Part shown: positions 22,450 to 36,739 of the stretch, one piece after another
Layout of the letters: the number at the start of each line of letters is the position of its first letter
Position numbering within the stretch: the first letter of the stretch is position 1
Origin: Rhizomys pruinosus
Taxonomy: Eukaryota; Chordata; Mammalia; Rodentia; Spalacidae
Reading direction: 5' to 3'
Assembly (NCBI GenBank): GCA_009823505.1
Contig: VZQC01006585.1
Span: 37,637 to 101,636 of the forward strand
Length of the DNA stretch: 64,000 nt
The notes under the pieces: generated by a model
Database searches by the model: none
The model's input: the letters and a program-made list of their open reading frames with translations, nothing else
Told to the model about the DNA's origin: nothing
Made by a program: the position numbers and the translations under genes

Positions 22450-23732
22450 CCCCCCACCCCATCCGCTTTTTCTCCCCCCCCCCCTTTTTAAAGCCTACTT
22501 CTTTGAGGCAGGACTTGGCAAAACTAGGTGAGGGAGTTTTGCCTCAGTTAGCAGCAGGAAGCTGTGGAGGCGGGAGGCAAAATGGGAGGGACCTAAGACT
22601 CATGGACTTAATGAAGAGCTTTGTGTTGGTCAGGTCTATCTCTGTGAACTGAACTACCTACCTGAACTTTGTGGGTATCCTTGGGCTATCTTGTCACCCT
22701 GTGTACTCCACCTGGAGCCCATCACTGCCATTACAATTCGAGCCTGGCTGCCTATAAGATGAGGTCAATAGGCAGGGTGAAGGAACATGTGTAGGGCTCA
22801 GCAGTTCCTACTGATCTTAAGACAGCCTGTTCTTGAAGGATAAGGTATGGTTGCTGGGCTGTACCTGAAGTCCCATGGCCTGCCGCTCACCACAATCCAC
22901 TTACAGAAGCCTCAGGCTGGGCATGACCCCACCATTTCCAGAAGGTGCTGGTCCTGACATGTCTAAATTTAGCAGGGTATCATCCTGCCTCGAGTTCTCA
23001 TTGTCCAGGTCAGGAATCAACAGGTTAAGGCTCTCTGGACGTCTACCCTCTTACATGCAGGATTATCTGAAGCTCAAAAGATCAGGATTTCCTTGGAAAA
23101 TACATACAGGTTGGACTGAGCAGCAATCAGGTAAAACCTACAGATATCAACCACATAGCTGTAATGGAAAGTCTTAACAATGTATACTCCAATGGGTGGT
23201 GAGTAAATTCGAAGATTCCATTCTGCAGGACTAACAGAAAGAGGTAAGGAAAGTCTCAGTTTCATAAACAAAATTTGGCAACTTGCGAATAGATCTGCAA
23301 TCCCACCAAGTTGATGCTAGAGAACCGTCTCCTGCAGTTTCTTATAGGTGCAAAACCAGGAAGCTAGGTAGCCATTCCAAGTGTGAGCAGAGGAAAAGGA
23401 GTATTATCTAAAATTTGCATCACAATTCTACATGGGAGGAGAGTAGTGGGTGCTTCTAATTAAAAGCTATGGTCCAACATCCAAAGGGAGAAAAATTGGC
23501 TGTGTGCTCCTTTCTTTGTGGAGGCTGGAATGGAGACCAGGGCTGGGGGACCATTTGGTGTCTGGGACTTCCTGACACAGCACAGATCGATTTTGGGGGG
23601 CCACCTTCTCCACACTAAGAAACTTTAAGAGGATATTCTATAACTGGTGGAATATTTTTCATGCTCAAAGATACACTGACAGTGATTTGGAGACCTATTG
23701 ATACCCACAATCAAGAGACAAGTGTCTTGCAT
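22450..23732. other. Unassigned 1.3 kb, perhaps an old LTR element
   Basis: Higher GC than its surroundings; contains gcaggaagctgtggaggcgg and a 100-codon frame (22,875-23,177) without recognisable domains. I cannot classify it. Confidence 0.35.
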
Positions 23733-24030
23733 GAGTCCGCTAGTGCTGCAGCTTTCCACATGGATGCACAGAACGCACGAGTCTGCCAGTGCTGCAGCTT
23801 CCTGCATGGATGCACAGAATGCACCGGTCTGCTAGTACTGCAGCCCCCCCCCCAAGGATGCATAGAATGCACCAGTCTGCTAGTGCTGCAGCTTCCCACA
23901 TGGATGCACAGAATGTACTAGTCTGCTAGTGCTGCAGCTTCCCATGCTAGTGCTGCAGCTTCCCACACAGATGCACAGAATGCACCAGTCTGCTAGTGCT
24001 GCAGCTTCCCACATGGATACACAGAATGCA
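23733..24030. repeat. 46-bp minisatellite
   Basis: About seven copies, one partial, of a unit with gtctgctagtgctgcagctt and a ggatgcacagaatgcacc part. One copy has a run of nine C. One is cut to about 25 bp. Confidence 0.92.
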
Positions 24031-24651
24031 TATGGCACTAAAGTAAACATGGTCTTAGCTCATTCTGGATGGCAGGATCAGCCACTATATTGCCACTTTG
24101 TCTTGACTTATTTGGATGTGATAAGGTGACAAGGTACTGTTCTCACTCCCCACATGTGGCTATCTCATAAAACAGATGCCTGGGAAAAAGCTGTCCATAT
24201 TCCTTCTATAAGGACGATTTCTTTTTTCTTCTTCATTTTGAATCTCTATTGTTTCCCCTTTTTCTCCAATTTAATGACAGTCCTTTCCATTTCAACACCA
24301 TTTGTTTTATTAGAATGTTTCCATTAATTTTCATCTTCTTTCAATTTTTCCCTATTTTTCTGTTATTGGGAGTGTAGAGCGGACAAATGTTTCATGCTGT
24401 ATGTATAACTGTATCTGGTTTGGTTTTGTGTTGTTATCATTACTGCAGGTTGTTTCCTTCCTGTAAAGTACTATTGAGGGCTGAGCCCTCAAGAGAAGGC
24501 TGAAGATGTGAAAATTGTAACATGAAAACAGTATGAAACGTAAGGAAGCCCAACTCCATCAAAAGCCTATAAACTTTATAAATATTTGAATCCAAGACAT
24601 TGTCACAAATGAAATACCCAACAAGTCCCAACACTTGTGACTTGATGGGTA

Positions 24652-24770
24652 TTTCACTTGGGAGGAAGGGGCAGAGGGATCTCTCTGTGAGACCCAGGCC
24701 AGTATGGTCTACACAGTGAGTTCCAGCAGGCCAGCTACAGGGAGACCCTGTCTCAAAAAGACCACAAGAA
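24652..24770 (+). repeat. B1 SINE, 3' part
   Basis: Begins around cacttgggaggaaggggcag and ends at cctgtctcaaaaagacc. Confidence 0.82.
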
Positions 24771-24807
24771 AAAAGAAACTCCAATGCATCTTTAAAAAAT
24801 AGTCAAT

Positions 24808-25045
24808 GGGGCTGGAGAGATGGCCTAGCAGTTAAGAGCACTGACCGCTCTTACAGAGGACCCGGGTTCGATCCCCAGTACCCACATGGGGGCAGAGAAC
24901 CATCTGAAACTCCAATTCCAGGAGAACTCCAGTTCCAGGGGAATCCGAGACCCTCTTCTGACCTCCGCGGCATTGCGCAACACGGGTGCACAGACTTGCA
25001 TGCAGACAGTACATTCATATACATACAGAAATAAATAAAAAAAAA
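24808..25045 (+). repeat. B2 SINE, internally duplicated subtype
   Basis: Near-identical to the copy at 45,200. Its 3' half recurs after the N at 25,200. Confidence 0.9.
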
Positions 25046-25081
25046 AAATTTTTTTTTAAAAAAAGAAAAAAAATGTCATCT

Positions 25082-25199
25082 AGCCAGGCATAGTGGCGCA
25101 CGCCTTTAATCCTAGTACTTGGGAGGCAGAGGCAGGCGGATCTTTCCGAGTTCAAGGCCAGCCTGGTCTACAGAGTGAGTTCCAGGACAGCTGGGGCTA
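25082..25199 (+). repeat. B1 SINE cut at an N
   Basis: A good B1 that stops at ctggggcta, before its 3' end, exactly at the ambiguous base. Confidence 0.88.
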
Positions 25200-25200
25200 N
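25200..25200. other. Ambiguous base (N), likely assembly join
   Basis: The only N in the window. To the left is a truncated B1. To the right is a B2 3' half that repeats 24,931-25,027 almost exactly. Confidence 0.8.
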
Positions 25201-25320
25201 CCAGTTCCAGGGGAATCCGAGACCCTCTTCTGACCTCCGCGGCATTGCGCAACACGGGTGCACAGACTTGCATGCAGACAGTACATTCATACACATACAT
25301 AAATAAATAAAAATAAAAAA
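25201..25320 (+). repeat. B2 SINE 3' half
   Basis: Starts at ccagttccaggggaatccg with no head. Confidence 0.88.
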
Positions 25321-26215
25321 ATTTAAAAAATCATTAAAAAATAGACAATAACTTCAAAAAGATACAAATAAAAAAACTAAGTAAACTAAGAAATTGGCCA
25401 GAAGCTTAATTAGAAAATTTTGGAAAGATCAGTAAAACAACCACAGACATCCCCAATGGACAAGCTCAAATGGGACAAAGACCAGGAGGGCCTGAATATA
25501 AGGCTGGTGAATCATTACTTTTGGATAGCAATAAAAATAAGTGATCACAGCCACAACTTCCCAGATTTCTGAGAAATGATTAAAAGAGAAACTCTTTAGA
25601 AGGACCCCAAAACAGAGTAAGGCATGAATAACCCATTTGAGTAAAAAGCAGGAAATTCCCCAGATCTAAGGAAAATACAGACATCCAGAACTTCAAACAG
25701 ACTGACCAAAAATAGCTTCATGTAGCATTTTAGATGAAATGCCAAGAATATAGAACAAAGAATACTGAAAGCAGCAAGAACGAAGTATTGTTACTTACAA
25801 AGAAAATGGATCAGAATAACAGAATTCTCTGAAGGGTAGCAGAGCATGGAATGATGTATTTCAAGCCCTGAAAGAAAATAGCTAATAACCAAGAATGCAC
25901 ACAGCAAAACTATTCTTTAAATCAGTGGAGAAACAAAAGACCTTCCATGAAAACTATAAACTAAAGTAGTTCATGATCATTAAGCCAGTATTGTAAAACA
26001 TATACTATAGAATACAGAAAAAAAATGATGTGCGCAATACCAAGACGGTTGAAAACAAATTATTATTAAGGAGGAAGAAAATAGTAAAACATCAATACTC
26101 TACAATAAATTAGGGCAAAAGAACAGTATTCCAATCACCAGGAAAAAAAAAAAAACGTTCAGAAATTAGCATTTACCTTTCCACAACAAACCTAAATGTA
26201 AATGGTGTAAGCTCT

Positions 26216-26370
26216 CTAATGGGTGTTGTGGCACAGACCTTTAATCCCAGCACTTCAGAGGCAGAGAGGTAGGTGGATTTTGATGAGATCAAGGCCAACC
26301 TGATCTACATACTGATTTCCAGGCCAGGGAATCCTTGGGCTACAGGGAGACCCTGTCTCAAAACCTCACC
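26216..26370 (+). repeat. B1 SINE
   Basis: Diverged B1 inside the HAL1-like LINE. Confidence 0.82.
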
Positions 26371-26605
26371 CCACCAAAACAACAAACCCACAAACCAACA
26401 ACAACAAAGCACAAAGACTGGGTCCAATTTTTGTAACATATCACCAGTAAAGACACATATAGCCTGAAAGGATGGAAAATATTCCAAACAAAAGCAACCT
26501 GAAAACAAGCAACCCGGAGTAGTCATCCTCATATCTGAAAAGCAGATTTCAGGCCAAAATTAGTAAGAATTTGAAGATCACTAAATACCACAAAAGGGAA
26601 CACCT

Positions 26606-26772
26606 GGGGCTGGAATAATGACTCAGTGTTAAAAGCACTTGGTGCTGTTGCAGAGGACCTGGGTTTAGTTCACAGCATTTACATGGGGGCTCTGCTGCCA
26701 TCTTCTGGCTTCTGTGGGCACTGTACACAAACCAAAAGCACATACTGTATAAAATAAAATAAATCTTAAAAG
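26606..26772 (+). repeat. B2-type SINE, short
   Basis: Head ctggggctggaataatgact, middle reduced, AAATAAAT tail. Confidence 0.8.
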
Positions 26773-27171
26773 AACAATTTATCAAAATGATGTAACAATT
26801 GTGGACACACAGATGGGGGAGGTAAGGAAAGAGGGGGAGGGGAGGGGGGAGAGGGAGGGGAGAGATAGAGAAAATCTTCTATCCAATAGCTGCAATATAC
26901 AAATTTAATTCAAGAGCCCATGAAACTTTAAACAGATAAAGCAAGTCTTAAATAAAATGTTGAAACAATTGCTTGCATGACAGAGAAAATAACTCAGTAG
27001 TCTGTAAAACTTTCTCTAAAACAGATTGTACTTCAGACCCTAAAGCAAGATTTAATTAAAAAAATACTGAAATAATTTCTTACGCTTTATCAGATCATCA
27101 TAGGATAAAACTAGAAGTCCAGGAGTAGAAGAAAATACACTAACACAGAGAACTTGAGCAGTATGCTTTTG

Positions 27172-27398
27172 AGGAGAAGAGATGGCTCAGCATTTAAGAG
27201 CACTTGCCAATCTTCCACAAAACCTGGGTTCCATTCCCAACACTAATATGGCAGCAAACAACAGTCTGTAACTCCAGTTCCAGGGGGATACAAAGCCATC
27301 TTCTGACCTCTGCAGGCAGTACACATATGGGCACCTACATGCATGCAAGACAATCACAAACATAAAACATAAATTAACTAAAAAAAAAAAAAAAAAGA
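27172..27398 (+). repeat. B2-type SINE
   Basis: Diverged copy with an A-rich tail. Confidence 0.82.
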
Positions 27399-27414
27399 AA
27401 AAATGCAAGATTTT

Positions 27415-27800
27415 AAAAGCCAGGGAGGAGGTGCATGACCATATGGAAATAGGTCTCACAAGTTCCTGGGACCTTACTCACATAAACCTACAGCAATGTC
27501 AGCATGCACAATACCTATGCAAACTCAAGTGGACAAAACCCCAGCACAGAACTGTGGGAGTGGGCAATAAGCCCCAATCTTAACTGAAGAAGTATTGGCA
27601 GCTGATTACTGCTAGGTGAAGGGCTGATCTTAAAGGGAAGGACTCTACAGAGGCTGACTAGACCCCAGGGGATGAATTTGCACTGAGGAACAGAACGCCT
27701 GGGGACATGACAGGCTGGAGAGAATGAATGAATTTGGGGGGGCGGTTAGGAGAGTGCCAGTGGGGAAGGTTAAAATGGCCATGGCACCCGAAAGTGACAT
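27415..27800 (+). repeat. L1 3' UTR fragment
   Basis: Starts agccagggaggaggtgcatg and contains gtcagcatgcacaatacc and agccccaatcttaactgaag. It shares this layout with 45,735-46,060 and 57,180-57,600. Confidence 0.65.
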
Positions 27801-27817
27801 GAAGATTCAATGCAATT

Positions 27818-28030
27818 TAATTAATTTTTTATGTGTATGAATGTACTGTCTGCATGTAGGTTTGTGCACCCGTGTCGTGCAATGCTGCGGAGGTCAGAAG
27901 TGGGTGTTGGATTCCCCTGGAACTGGAGTTAAAGATGGTTCTCAGCCACCATGTAGGTGCTGGGGATCAAACCCAGGTCCTCTGCAAGAGCAGTTGGTGC
28001 TCTTATCCGCTAGGCTATCTCTCCAGCCCC
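27818..28030 (-). repeat. B2-type SINE
   Basis: Antisense; flanked by gattcaatgcaattt and gattcaatgtaattt. Confidence 0.9.
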
Positions 28031-28335
28031 TGATTCAATGTAATTTTAAGAAAAATCCCAATGACACTCTTTACAAAATAGAAAAAAAATCCTAAAAATC
28101 AAACATAAGACTCCAAAGAGATAATGTAATCTTGAATTAAAAAAAAGAAATGCTAGAAGTACCCTAATACCTGACCTCAAATTATACATACACAGAAAGC
28201 CTTAAAGGCAAAGCAGCATAGTACTGGCACAAAACCTATTTATATGGACTACTTGGTGGATTCACAATGCATTTGAAGGAAAAAAAATATTGGTACTATA
28301 GGTTACCAACCTAAGGAATTGTGATTTTGTTAAAA
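28031..28335 (+). repeat. L1 ORF2 remnant
   Basis: Phrases such as aaaaatcccaatgacactct, cctgacctcaaattata and gtactggcacaaaa match decayed L1 ORF2. The B2 before it is flanked by copies of gattcaatgnaattt, so that B2 was inserted into this LINE. Confidence 0.7.
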
Positions 28336-28347
28336 TGAATTTGGGGA

Positions 28348-28570
28348 GGGGCTGGAGAGATGGCTTAGCAGTTCAGGGCGCCAACTGCTCTTGCAGAGGA
28401 CCCAGGTTCAATTCCCAGCACCCACATGGCAGCTGAGAACCGTCTCTAACTCCAGTTCCAGGGGAATCCTCCTCTGACCCTCTCCTGACCTCTGTGGCAC
28501 TGCACAACATGGGTGCACAAACCCACATGCAGATAGTAAGTACATTCATACACATAAAAAAATAAAATGA
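28348..28570 (+). repeat. B2-type SINE
   Basis: Flanked by atgaatttggggaggggct and atgagtttgggggaggggct, so the target duplication is visible. Confidence 0.9.
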
Positions 28571-29494
28571 GTTTGGGGGAGGGGCTCATAAATTGGCCTA
28601 TTAAGCAAATTCCATGTTAGTCTTTGCATCTACCATCTACGAGGCACAGCACAAGACTCCATACATACAAATTACCTGGTCTTAATACAAATGTTATCAG
28701 TTCTCAGTGAATATTTATTACAAAGCATCCTAAACTACTCTTTGCTTATTCTTTAAATTTTATAGTAGACCACTGTTCATGAGTAAGTCAGAATTTAGGA
28801 CATAAAATATATAGTACTTACAAAATACTTACTAAATAGGTATTATGTTCTCCCAATATACTATAAAATTGTGAGTTGAAGACTTCATATTTTTCACATT
28901 AATTGGCCTACGACTTAGAATTGGGGTACTGTTTCATCATTTAAATGAAGATGCAGATGTTACCATCAACTGTCTCACTACATTTTGTTTCCATTTCACG
29001 CACACAAAAATGCATAAAATAAGAACTAAATGCCATGACTGAAAGAGTAAAGGAAAATTGCCAAAGAAATTCAGAGGAAATTTTATTGAGTTTGTATTTG
29101 CTGTCTCAAATTTTGAGCACCTATTACATCTCTAGGAATCAAAAACAGTGTGCTCCAGAAAATATTTCTGGATGCATAGATTTTAATCAGAAATCAAGGC
29201 ACCACCCTATAAAGACATTGGGTCTTATGAATTTCCTTTTAGGCCAGGAAAAACTGAGTGCCAGCTCTAGAGGCAGGTGTAGTCCTGACCACCATTTCTG
29301 TTGTTGAGGAGAGTCTGCTGGTCAGGCTATATTTAATCAAGGACTCAGAACCTCAACTGAGCACCTGGGGAAGGCCAGAAGTAGGCCATAGGCTTCTGAC
29401 AAGAATATTACTACAGTTACTACTGGTTCTTCCTAACACTGCCTTACACTTGACTTCTAGGGTATACATGATACTGTTTAATGACTGTCCTGGT
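28571..29494. other. No gene seen
   Basis: AT-rich; frames under 95 codons, unrecognised. Confidence 0.45.
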
Positions 29495-29865
29495 GAGTGC
29501 TTATTGTCAACTTGACACAAAGAGTCAGCTGGGAACTATCTCAATCAGGGATTACCCAGATCAGATTGGCCCATGACCATGTCTATGGGAAATATTCTTG
29601 ACTGTTGATGGCACCATCACTCATGGACAAATAGTTCTAGATAGTATAAGCAAGCATGAGCCACAGGGTGACAGGGAGTAAGTCGGTAAGCAGCTTTCCT
29701 CCATGGCTCCTGCCTCTGCCCACCTTGAGTTCCTGCCCTAACTACCCTCAGTGATAAACTGTTAGGTGGAAGTATAAAGTGACATAAACCCTTTCCTCCT
29801 AAGCTGCTTTTAGATGTGGTTTTTCACAGCACCAGAAAGCAAAGTCAATTACTTTCCTATTTAAT
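29495..29865 (+). repeat. Rodent interspersed repeat (other family)
   Basis: Contains gtcaacttgacacaaagagt, cccagatcagattggccc, and near its end aaaccctttcctcctaagct, a pattern I know from mouse interspersed repeats. No coding content. Confidence 0.65.
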
Positions 29866-30004
29866 AATATAACCAAGTTAACCTAAATGTTTAAACTTTT
29901 CTAGGATAATTCTATTAGAATCCCAATCTTTTAACAAGGAAAAGGCAACATAAATAGAAATAAGGACACTTCTATAAACTGCCCTTCTGGAAGTGGCATC
30001 AAAA

Positions 30005-30168
30005 TACATGAGGTGGTACAGCAGGGTGGGGCATGCCTTTAATCCCAGTACTCAGAAGGCAGAAGCAGGTGGATCACTTTGAGTTTGAGGTCAGCTGAAA
30101 ATACACAGGGAGTTCCAGACCAGCTAGGGCTGCATGAGAACCTGTCTAAAAAAAAAAAAAAAAAGAAA
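30005..30168 (+). repeat. B1 SINE
   Basis: Diverged B1 with an A16 tail. Confidence 0.82.
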
Positions 30169-30312
30169 GGAAAAAGAGAATTAAAATACACATAAAATGA
30201 TATTTAAAGGAAACTTCCCCAAATTAATTGAAATCTGTTAAGTTGCCCCTTCTTGAATGGATTATACCATGAAAAGTTCAAATTATCCACTTGCTTCAAA
30301 AGTGCTACTTGT

Positions 30313-30425
30313 AGCCAGGCATGGTTGTACCTACCTTTAATTCCAACATTTGAGAGGGAGAACCAGATGTGAGACCAAGCCACCCCCAGGCCAGCTGGGG
30401 CTACAGGGAGACAGTCTCAAAACAC
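30313..30425 (+). repeat. B1 SINE, diverged
   Basis: agccaggcatggttgtacct start; internal deletion. Confidence 0.75.
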
Positions 30426-32207
30426 AGACATATGTATATGTATAGATGTTTCTAGACATTTCCAGCCATGACTGATTCATAGATTTTGGAGAGATGAGCA
30501 GTTAATTTACTTATTAATTTACCTATTACCAGTTAATTAAGTGAAGCAGTTAATTTACCTATCACATCTTGTCTTTAGATGGCCCAATGGTTTCTTATTT
30601 GAATACTAGGAAATCGAAACAATTCCCCTGTATAAAACAATATTCCTTCTGTGGAGGAACTCTGAATACTCCTCTTCCTATGAGATGAAGGTTGGCATAT
30701 TATTGTTAGCCTGAACCAAATCTTCAAGGCCACTCTTTAAATATTTAACAGGATCCTAGGTGCTGACAGTCTTTCACAATCCTGGAGTTAATGCCCAAAT
30801 AAAGATCCAGGAGGAGAGGTTCAGATTGACTCTAGGTTAGGAGAGAGAATGAAAGCATTGGTGCATCAGTCAACCTAGACCCAAGTGTGATACAGTCTGT
30901 CCCTGATCGGCTAAGGAGGAACATAACATTCCAATATATACTTTACAAATGAACAGGAATGTTACAGGTCTGGATCAGGTGCTGATTTATCTCTATTTTT
31001 GGCTCTTCTCCTTCTGTATTATAATCAAGTCCAACCTTGATGTCAGTGTTTATTTGCCCTTACAGATTTTGAATTATATGTCATCCGGACTTGTATCAGT
31101 TGCAACAGCTCACTTAGACACAACCTGGAAAACTCTTAAGACCCACTTCAAAAGGCCTTTACTTTTACAATATTGAGTTCTCATGATACAGAAAATGTTT
31201 CCCTAGGTTTTCTGTATACTCTCATTTTAAAATATAGTCATGTCTTTAAGTCACAGGGAGATAGGCACTGTTGTAGGTGGTCTGCATAATTCTCTATTTT
31301 TGTTAGTTACAACAGAGTAGCAAATAGCAGTCTTCTACCCCTAAGAGGCTGTTGTGAGCAATCCAGAAAAATCCCAGTCAGATCACTAAAAAGATGGTTC
31401 AGCAAGTACAGGAGCTTGCAGCCAAATTCAACAATCTGAGTTCGGTGTATTCCTCAAAAACCAATTATCATGGAGAAAACTGACTCCTGCAAGTGATCCT
31501 TTCACTCCCATATCAGTGCCATGGGACATCACACAGGTACCCCCCAACCCAAATGTTTTTAAGTATGGATTCAACATGCACCAGCTATACATTTGCAGAC
31601 TTTTCAGCAGTAGAGTCAGATGCCAAAATCCTTAGACTGACTCAATAAGCACTGGAACTTTTTTTTCTTTCTTTTTATCTGGACTCCATGGTAGCTCAGT
31701 TTCATGTCTGAAGACAAAAATGTACATTAATACATAAAACACAGGTTTAGAGCTGCTTATTGCAATTACTTCTAGGGAAATCTTACCTGTGTTGTAAAAG
31801 AGATAGTAGATATATTTCTGCATGCATTATTGTGGGAACAGCCAAGCTCTATGCTACACAATTGAAAGGACTGGAAGTCATTCAAAGAATCTGGGTGGTA
31901 CAAAGACTACTATAGTATGAAGCCTGGTGTGTACTTTTATGTATACATTGGTTTGGTCATTCTGAACAATGTTTGGGAAATACATTTCAGAAGGTAATTA
32001 TCAACAAAGAAAACCAACTGACAAAATGGACAAGAAAGAAAAATATTACTCCATTAAACCAGAATGTAAAATCACTGGGAATCCAGTATGGTATTCCAAA
32101 GACAGAAAGAAAAGTACCTTTTATATAATCAAACATAGCACATATGTTTTCCAAATAAGCCTAGAAAGCTGTCTTGTTTGCTAACTGGCAGTAATAGAAC
32201 AGGAAAC
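30426..32207. other. Downstream flank and probable 3' UTR of the zinc-finger gene
   Basis: The zinc-finger stop is at 32,208-32,210, so minus-strand 3' UTR should start here. No other gene is seen, and I could not place a polyadenylation site with confidence. Confidence 0.5.
31388..31560 (+). repeat. Old B3-like SINE
   Basis: Weak match: aaaaagatggttcagcaagt followed by aatctgagttc. Confidence 0.45.
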
Positions 32208-34366
32208 TCACATATACTGGAGAAATTTTGTGTCTTGGAAGCAGCTGCCTAATGAAGTACACTGGTGTTCAGCAAGGTGTGAGCTGCAGTTAAAGGTACT
32301 GTCACATTCTCTACATTTGTAGGGCTTCTCTCCAGTATGAATTCTCTGGTGTCGATTAAAGCTTGATCTCTGAGTAAAAGCTTTGCCACAATCTTTACAA
32401 CAGAAGGGTTTGTCTCCAGTATGAACTCTCTGGTGTTGAGTAAGACTTGATCTCTGATTAAAAGCTTTGCCACAATCTTGACAAGGGTAGGGCTTCTCTC
32501 CAGTATGAATTCTCTGGTGCTGAATAAGGAGTAAATTACGGCTGAAAGCTTTGCCACATTCTTCACATTTGTAGGGCTTCTCTCCAGTATGAATTCTCTG
32601 GTGGCGAGTAAAACTTGATCTCTGAGTAAAAGCCTTGTCACAGTGTTGACAACGGTAAGGCTTATCTCCAGTATGAACTCTCTGATGTTGAGTAAGGCTT
32701 GATCTCTGTTTAAAAGCTTTGCCACAATCTTTACAATGATAAGACTTCTCACCAGTATGAATTTTCTGGTGTTGAGTAAGGAAAAAAACACGGTTAAAGG
32801 CTTTGCCACATTCATTACATTTATTGGTTTTCTCTCCAGTGTGACCTTTCTGGTGTAGGCTGAGGCTTGATCTCTGATTAAAAGCTTTGCCACAATCTTT
32901 ACAACAGTAGGGCTTCTCTCCAGTATGAATTCTCTGGTGCTGAGTAAGGCTTGATTTTTTATTAAAAGCTTTGCCACAATCTTTACAATGGAAGGGCCTC
33001 TCTCCAGTATGAATTCTCTGGTGCTGAGTAAGGAGTGAATTGCGGTTGAAGGCTTTGCCACATTCTTTGCATTTGTAGGGCTTTTCTCCAGTATGAACTC
33101 TCTGGTGTAGGCTAAGACTTGATCTTTGATGAAAAGCTTTGCCACAATCTTTACAATGGTAGGGCCTCTCTCCAGTATGGATTCTCTGGTGTTGGGTAAC
33201 AGTTGACCTTTGATTAAAAGCTTTACCACAAAATTTACAGCAGTAGGGCTTCTTTCCAGCATGAATGCTCTGGTGTTGAGTAAGGAGTGATTTATGGTAA
33301 AAGGCTTTCCCGCACTCTTTACATTTGTGGTGTTTGACTCCAGTATGAATTCTATGATGTTGTCTAAGGCTTGAACAATAGGTAAAGGCTTTGCTACATT
33401 CTTTACATTTGTAGGGTTTCTCTCCAGTATGACTTGTAGATTTAGTAAGATTTGAACTTTGATTAAAAGCTGTGTTGCAATCTACACTCTTGGAAATTTG
33501 ATCCTGAATATGGATATACTGATGAATAATAAGTTCTGAATATTGATGAAAGACTTTCCCACATTTGTAACATCTGTGAAGACTCTTTGGAAAATGAGTA
33601 CATTGAGGATTAGTAGGATTTGACTCATAGTTAAAGTCACTATTATTTTCATTATATTGGTACACTCTCTCTCCAACATAGGTATCCTGGTAATTACTTT
33701 GGGTAGATTCCCCACTAAAAGCTTTATTTTCTTTGCATATATACTGGATTTCCAAAATATCTGTGTTAGAATTTTGATTAAGTGATACTGGATGTGTAAA
33801 GAACTTCCCATATTTATTGAAATTGTGTACTTTGGCACATGAAAGATCTATTTGTTGATTATAGAATAATGGACTTTTCATAAGGGAGTTCTCAAATGGA
33901 TCACATTTAGAATTGTGCTCTTCATTTTTAAATTCCCTGTCAACAAAAATGTTTGAATGAAAGCTTAGCCCAAAGCTACATTTCAAATTGTTGAAGTTAT
34001 TAATTGAAGAATAGACTAGGCCCCTTTTTATATTTTCCACATTTCCTCTGAGTAAAAAGGTATGTTTCAAAAATTGACTTTGCTGTTTACTGACAGAAAC
34101 ACATGGCTCTTCAAAAGTAACTGGTATAATGTTATGCTCTTGATCTCTGCTGGGAATGAAGCTTTTGCTATTATCAGTTGTCACAAATTGGTTATGTGCA
34201 TAATAATAGGTGTTATGATCTTCACTCTCATCTAGACTTCCCCTTTCTTCTCTGAAACATAAACTGTCAAGGCTACAACTTCCATGACTTCCATTCATCA
34301 CATCCTGAAAGGAATCTTTTATGCACTGCTCTGGTGAAAAGTTTTGGTTATAATGAGGAAACAAAG
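32208..34366 (-). CDS. KRAB zinc-finger protein, last coding exon (C2H2 array)
   Basis: KRAB zinc-finger proteins bind DNA through C2H2 fingers and silence chromatin, commonly at transposable elements, by recruiting TRIM28/KAP1 in the nucleus. This exon starts after ctttctttcag in the phase left by the KRAB exon (split Ala codon). It encodes a linker with [14 protein letters not shown], a lone finger at about residues 308-330, a degenerate second one ([14 protein letters not shown]) and 13 tandem 28-residue fingers from about 363 to 726. The last finger is imperfect: it has Cys where the final His should be. Linkers are mostly HTGEKPY. Two finger types tend to alternate: KDCGKAF..QRSSL and [13 protein letters not shown]. 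There is no internal stop. With the other two exons the protein is 762 residues. I cannot assign a specific ZNF/Zfp name or DNA target. Confidence 0.93.
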
Positions 34367-36328
<1,962 letters not shown>

Positions 36329-36421
36329 TCACAGACAGTTTTAATCTAACCCAAGATGAAGTGAGTTAGGAGAATTGTTTCTGAAATAAGTGAGTGATTT
36401 TCATTATTCAGTAAGTTTTTT

Positions 36422-36465
36422 GAGACAGCCCCAGCTGGCCTGAAACTCACTATATAGACCAGGCT
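36422..36465 (-). repeat. B1 SINE, 3' part, interrupted by the LTR element
   Basis: Antisense B1 (gacagccccagctggcctg) stops at the LTR boundary. It continues at 42136 with ctggcctcgatctcacagag. Confidence 0.8.
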
Positions 36466-36739
36466 TGTGGGAAAACTTAGTTAAGATGGGTAGCATTCTA
36501 AACTAATGGGACCTCCCTGGCCACACCCATGGGGTGGGGTGTAGTGACGAAAAGATTTAGCATTGGGCCCTGAAGATTGAGTCATGATAGGTATTTAAGC
36601 AGACATGTTGGAATAAAATCTTTCTCTGCATTTGAACCTCAACCTGCATACTCGTGGTGTGCTTTCCTGTGCGTATTTTCCACATGGGTCATCCCAGGAT
36701 TAAGTGGGCCCCACCACAAATCTCAACGGTGACACCACA
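36466..36739 (+). repeat. 5' LTR
   Basis: The LTR carries a TATA-like box tatttaag at 36592-36599 and a polyadenylation signal AATAAA at 36612-36617, about 20 bp apart. This suggests a short R region. It matches the 3' copy at about 95% by eye. Confidence 0.9.

Larger units (their letters stand above)
25380..27170 (+). mobile_element. Old HAL1/L1-like LINE remnant, interrupted by SINEs
   Basis: The stretch has the composition and phrases of half-L1/L1 sequence, such as aaagcagcaagaacgaagta, gccctgaaagaaaatagcta and gaccttccatgaaaac. It resumes after a B1 (26,216-26,370) with gtagtcatcctcatatctg and after a B2 (26,606-26,772) with atgatgtaacaattgtgg. A GA-rich simple repeat lies at 26,813-26,872. 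No open frame survives. Confidence 0.65.

Noticed and set aside
32249..33262. 337-codon minus-strand frame overlapping the zinc fingers
   Set aside because: A shifted-frame shadow of the tandem finger array; its regular LERSPT-like repeats mirror the 84-bp finger period.
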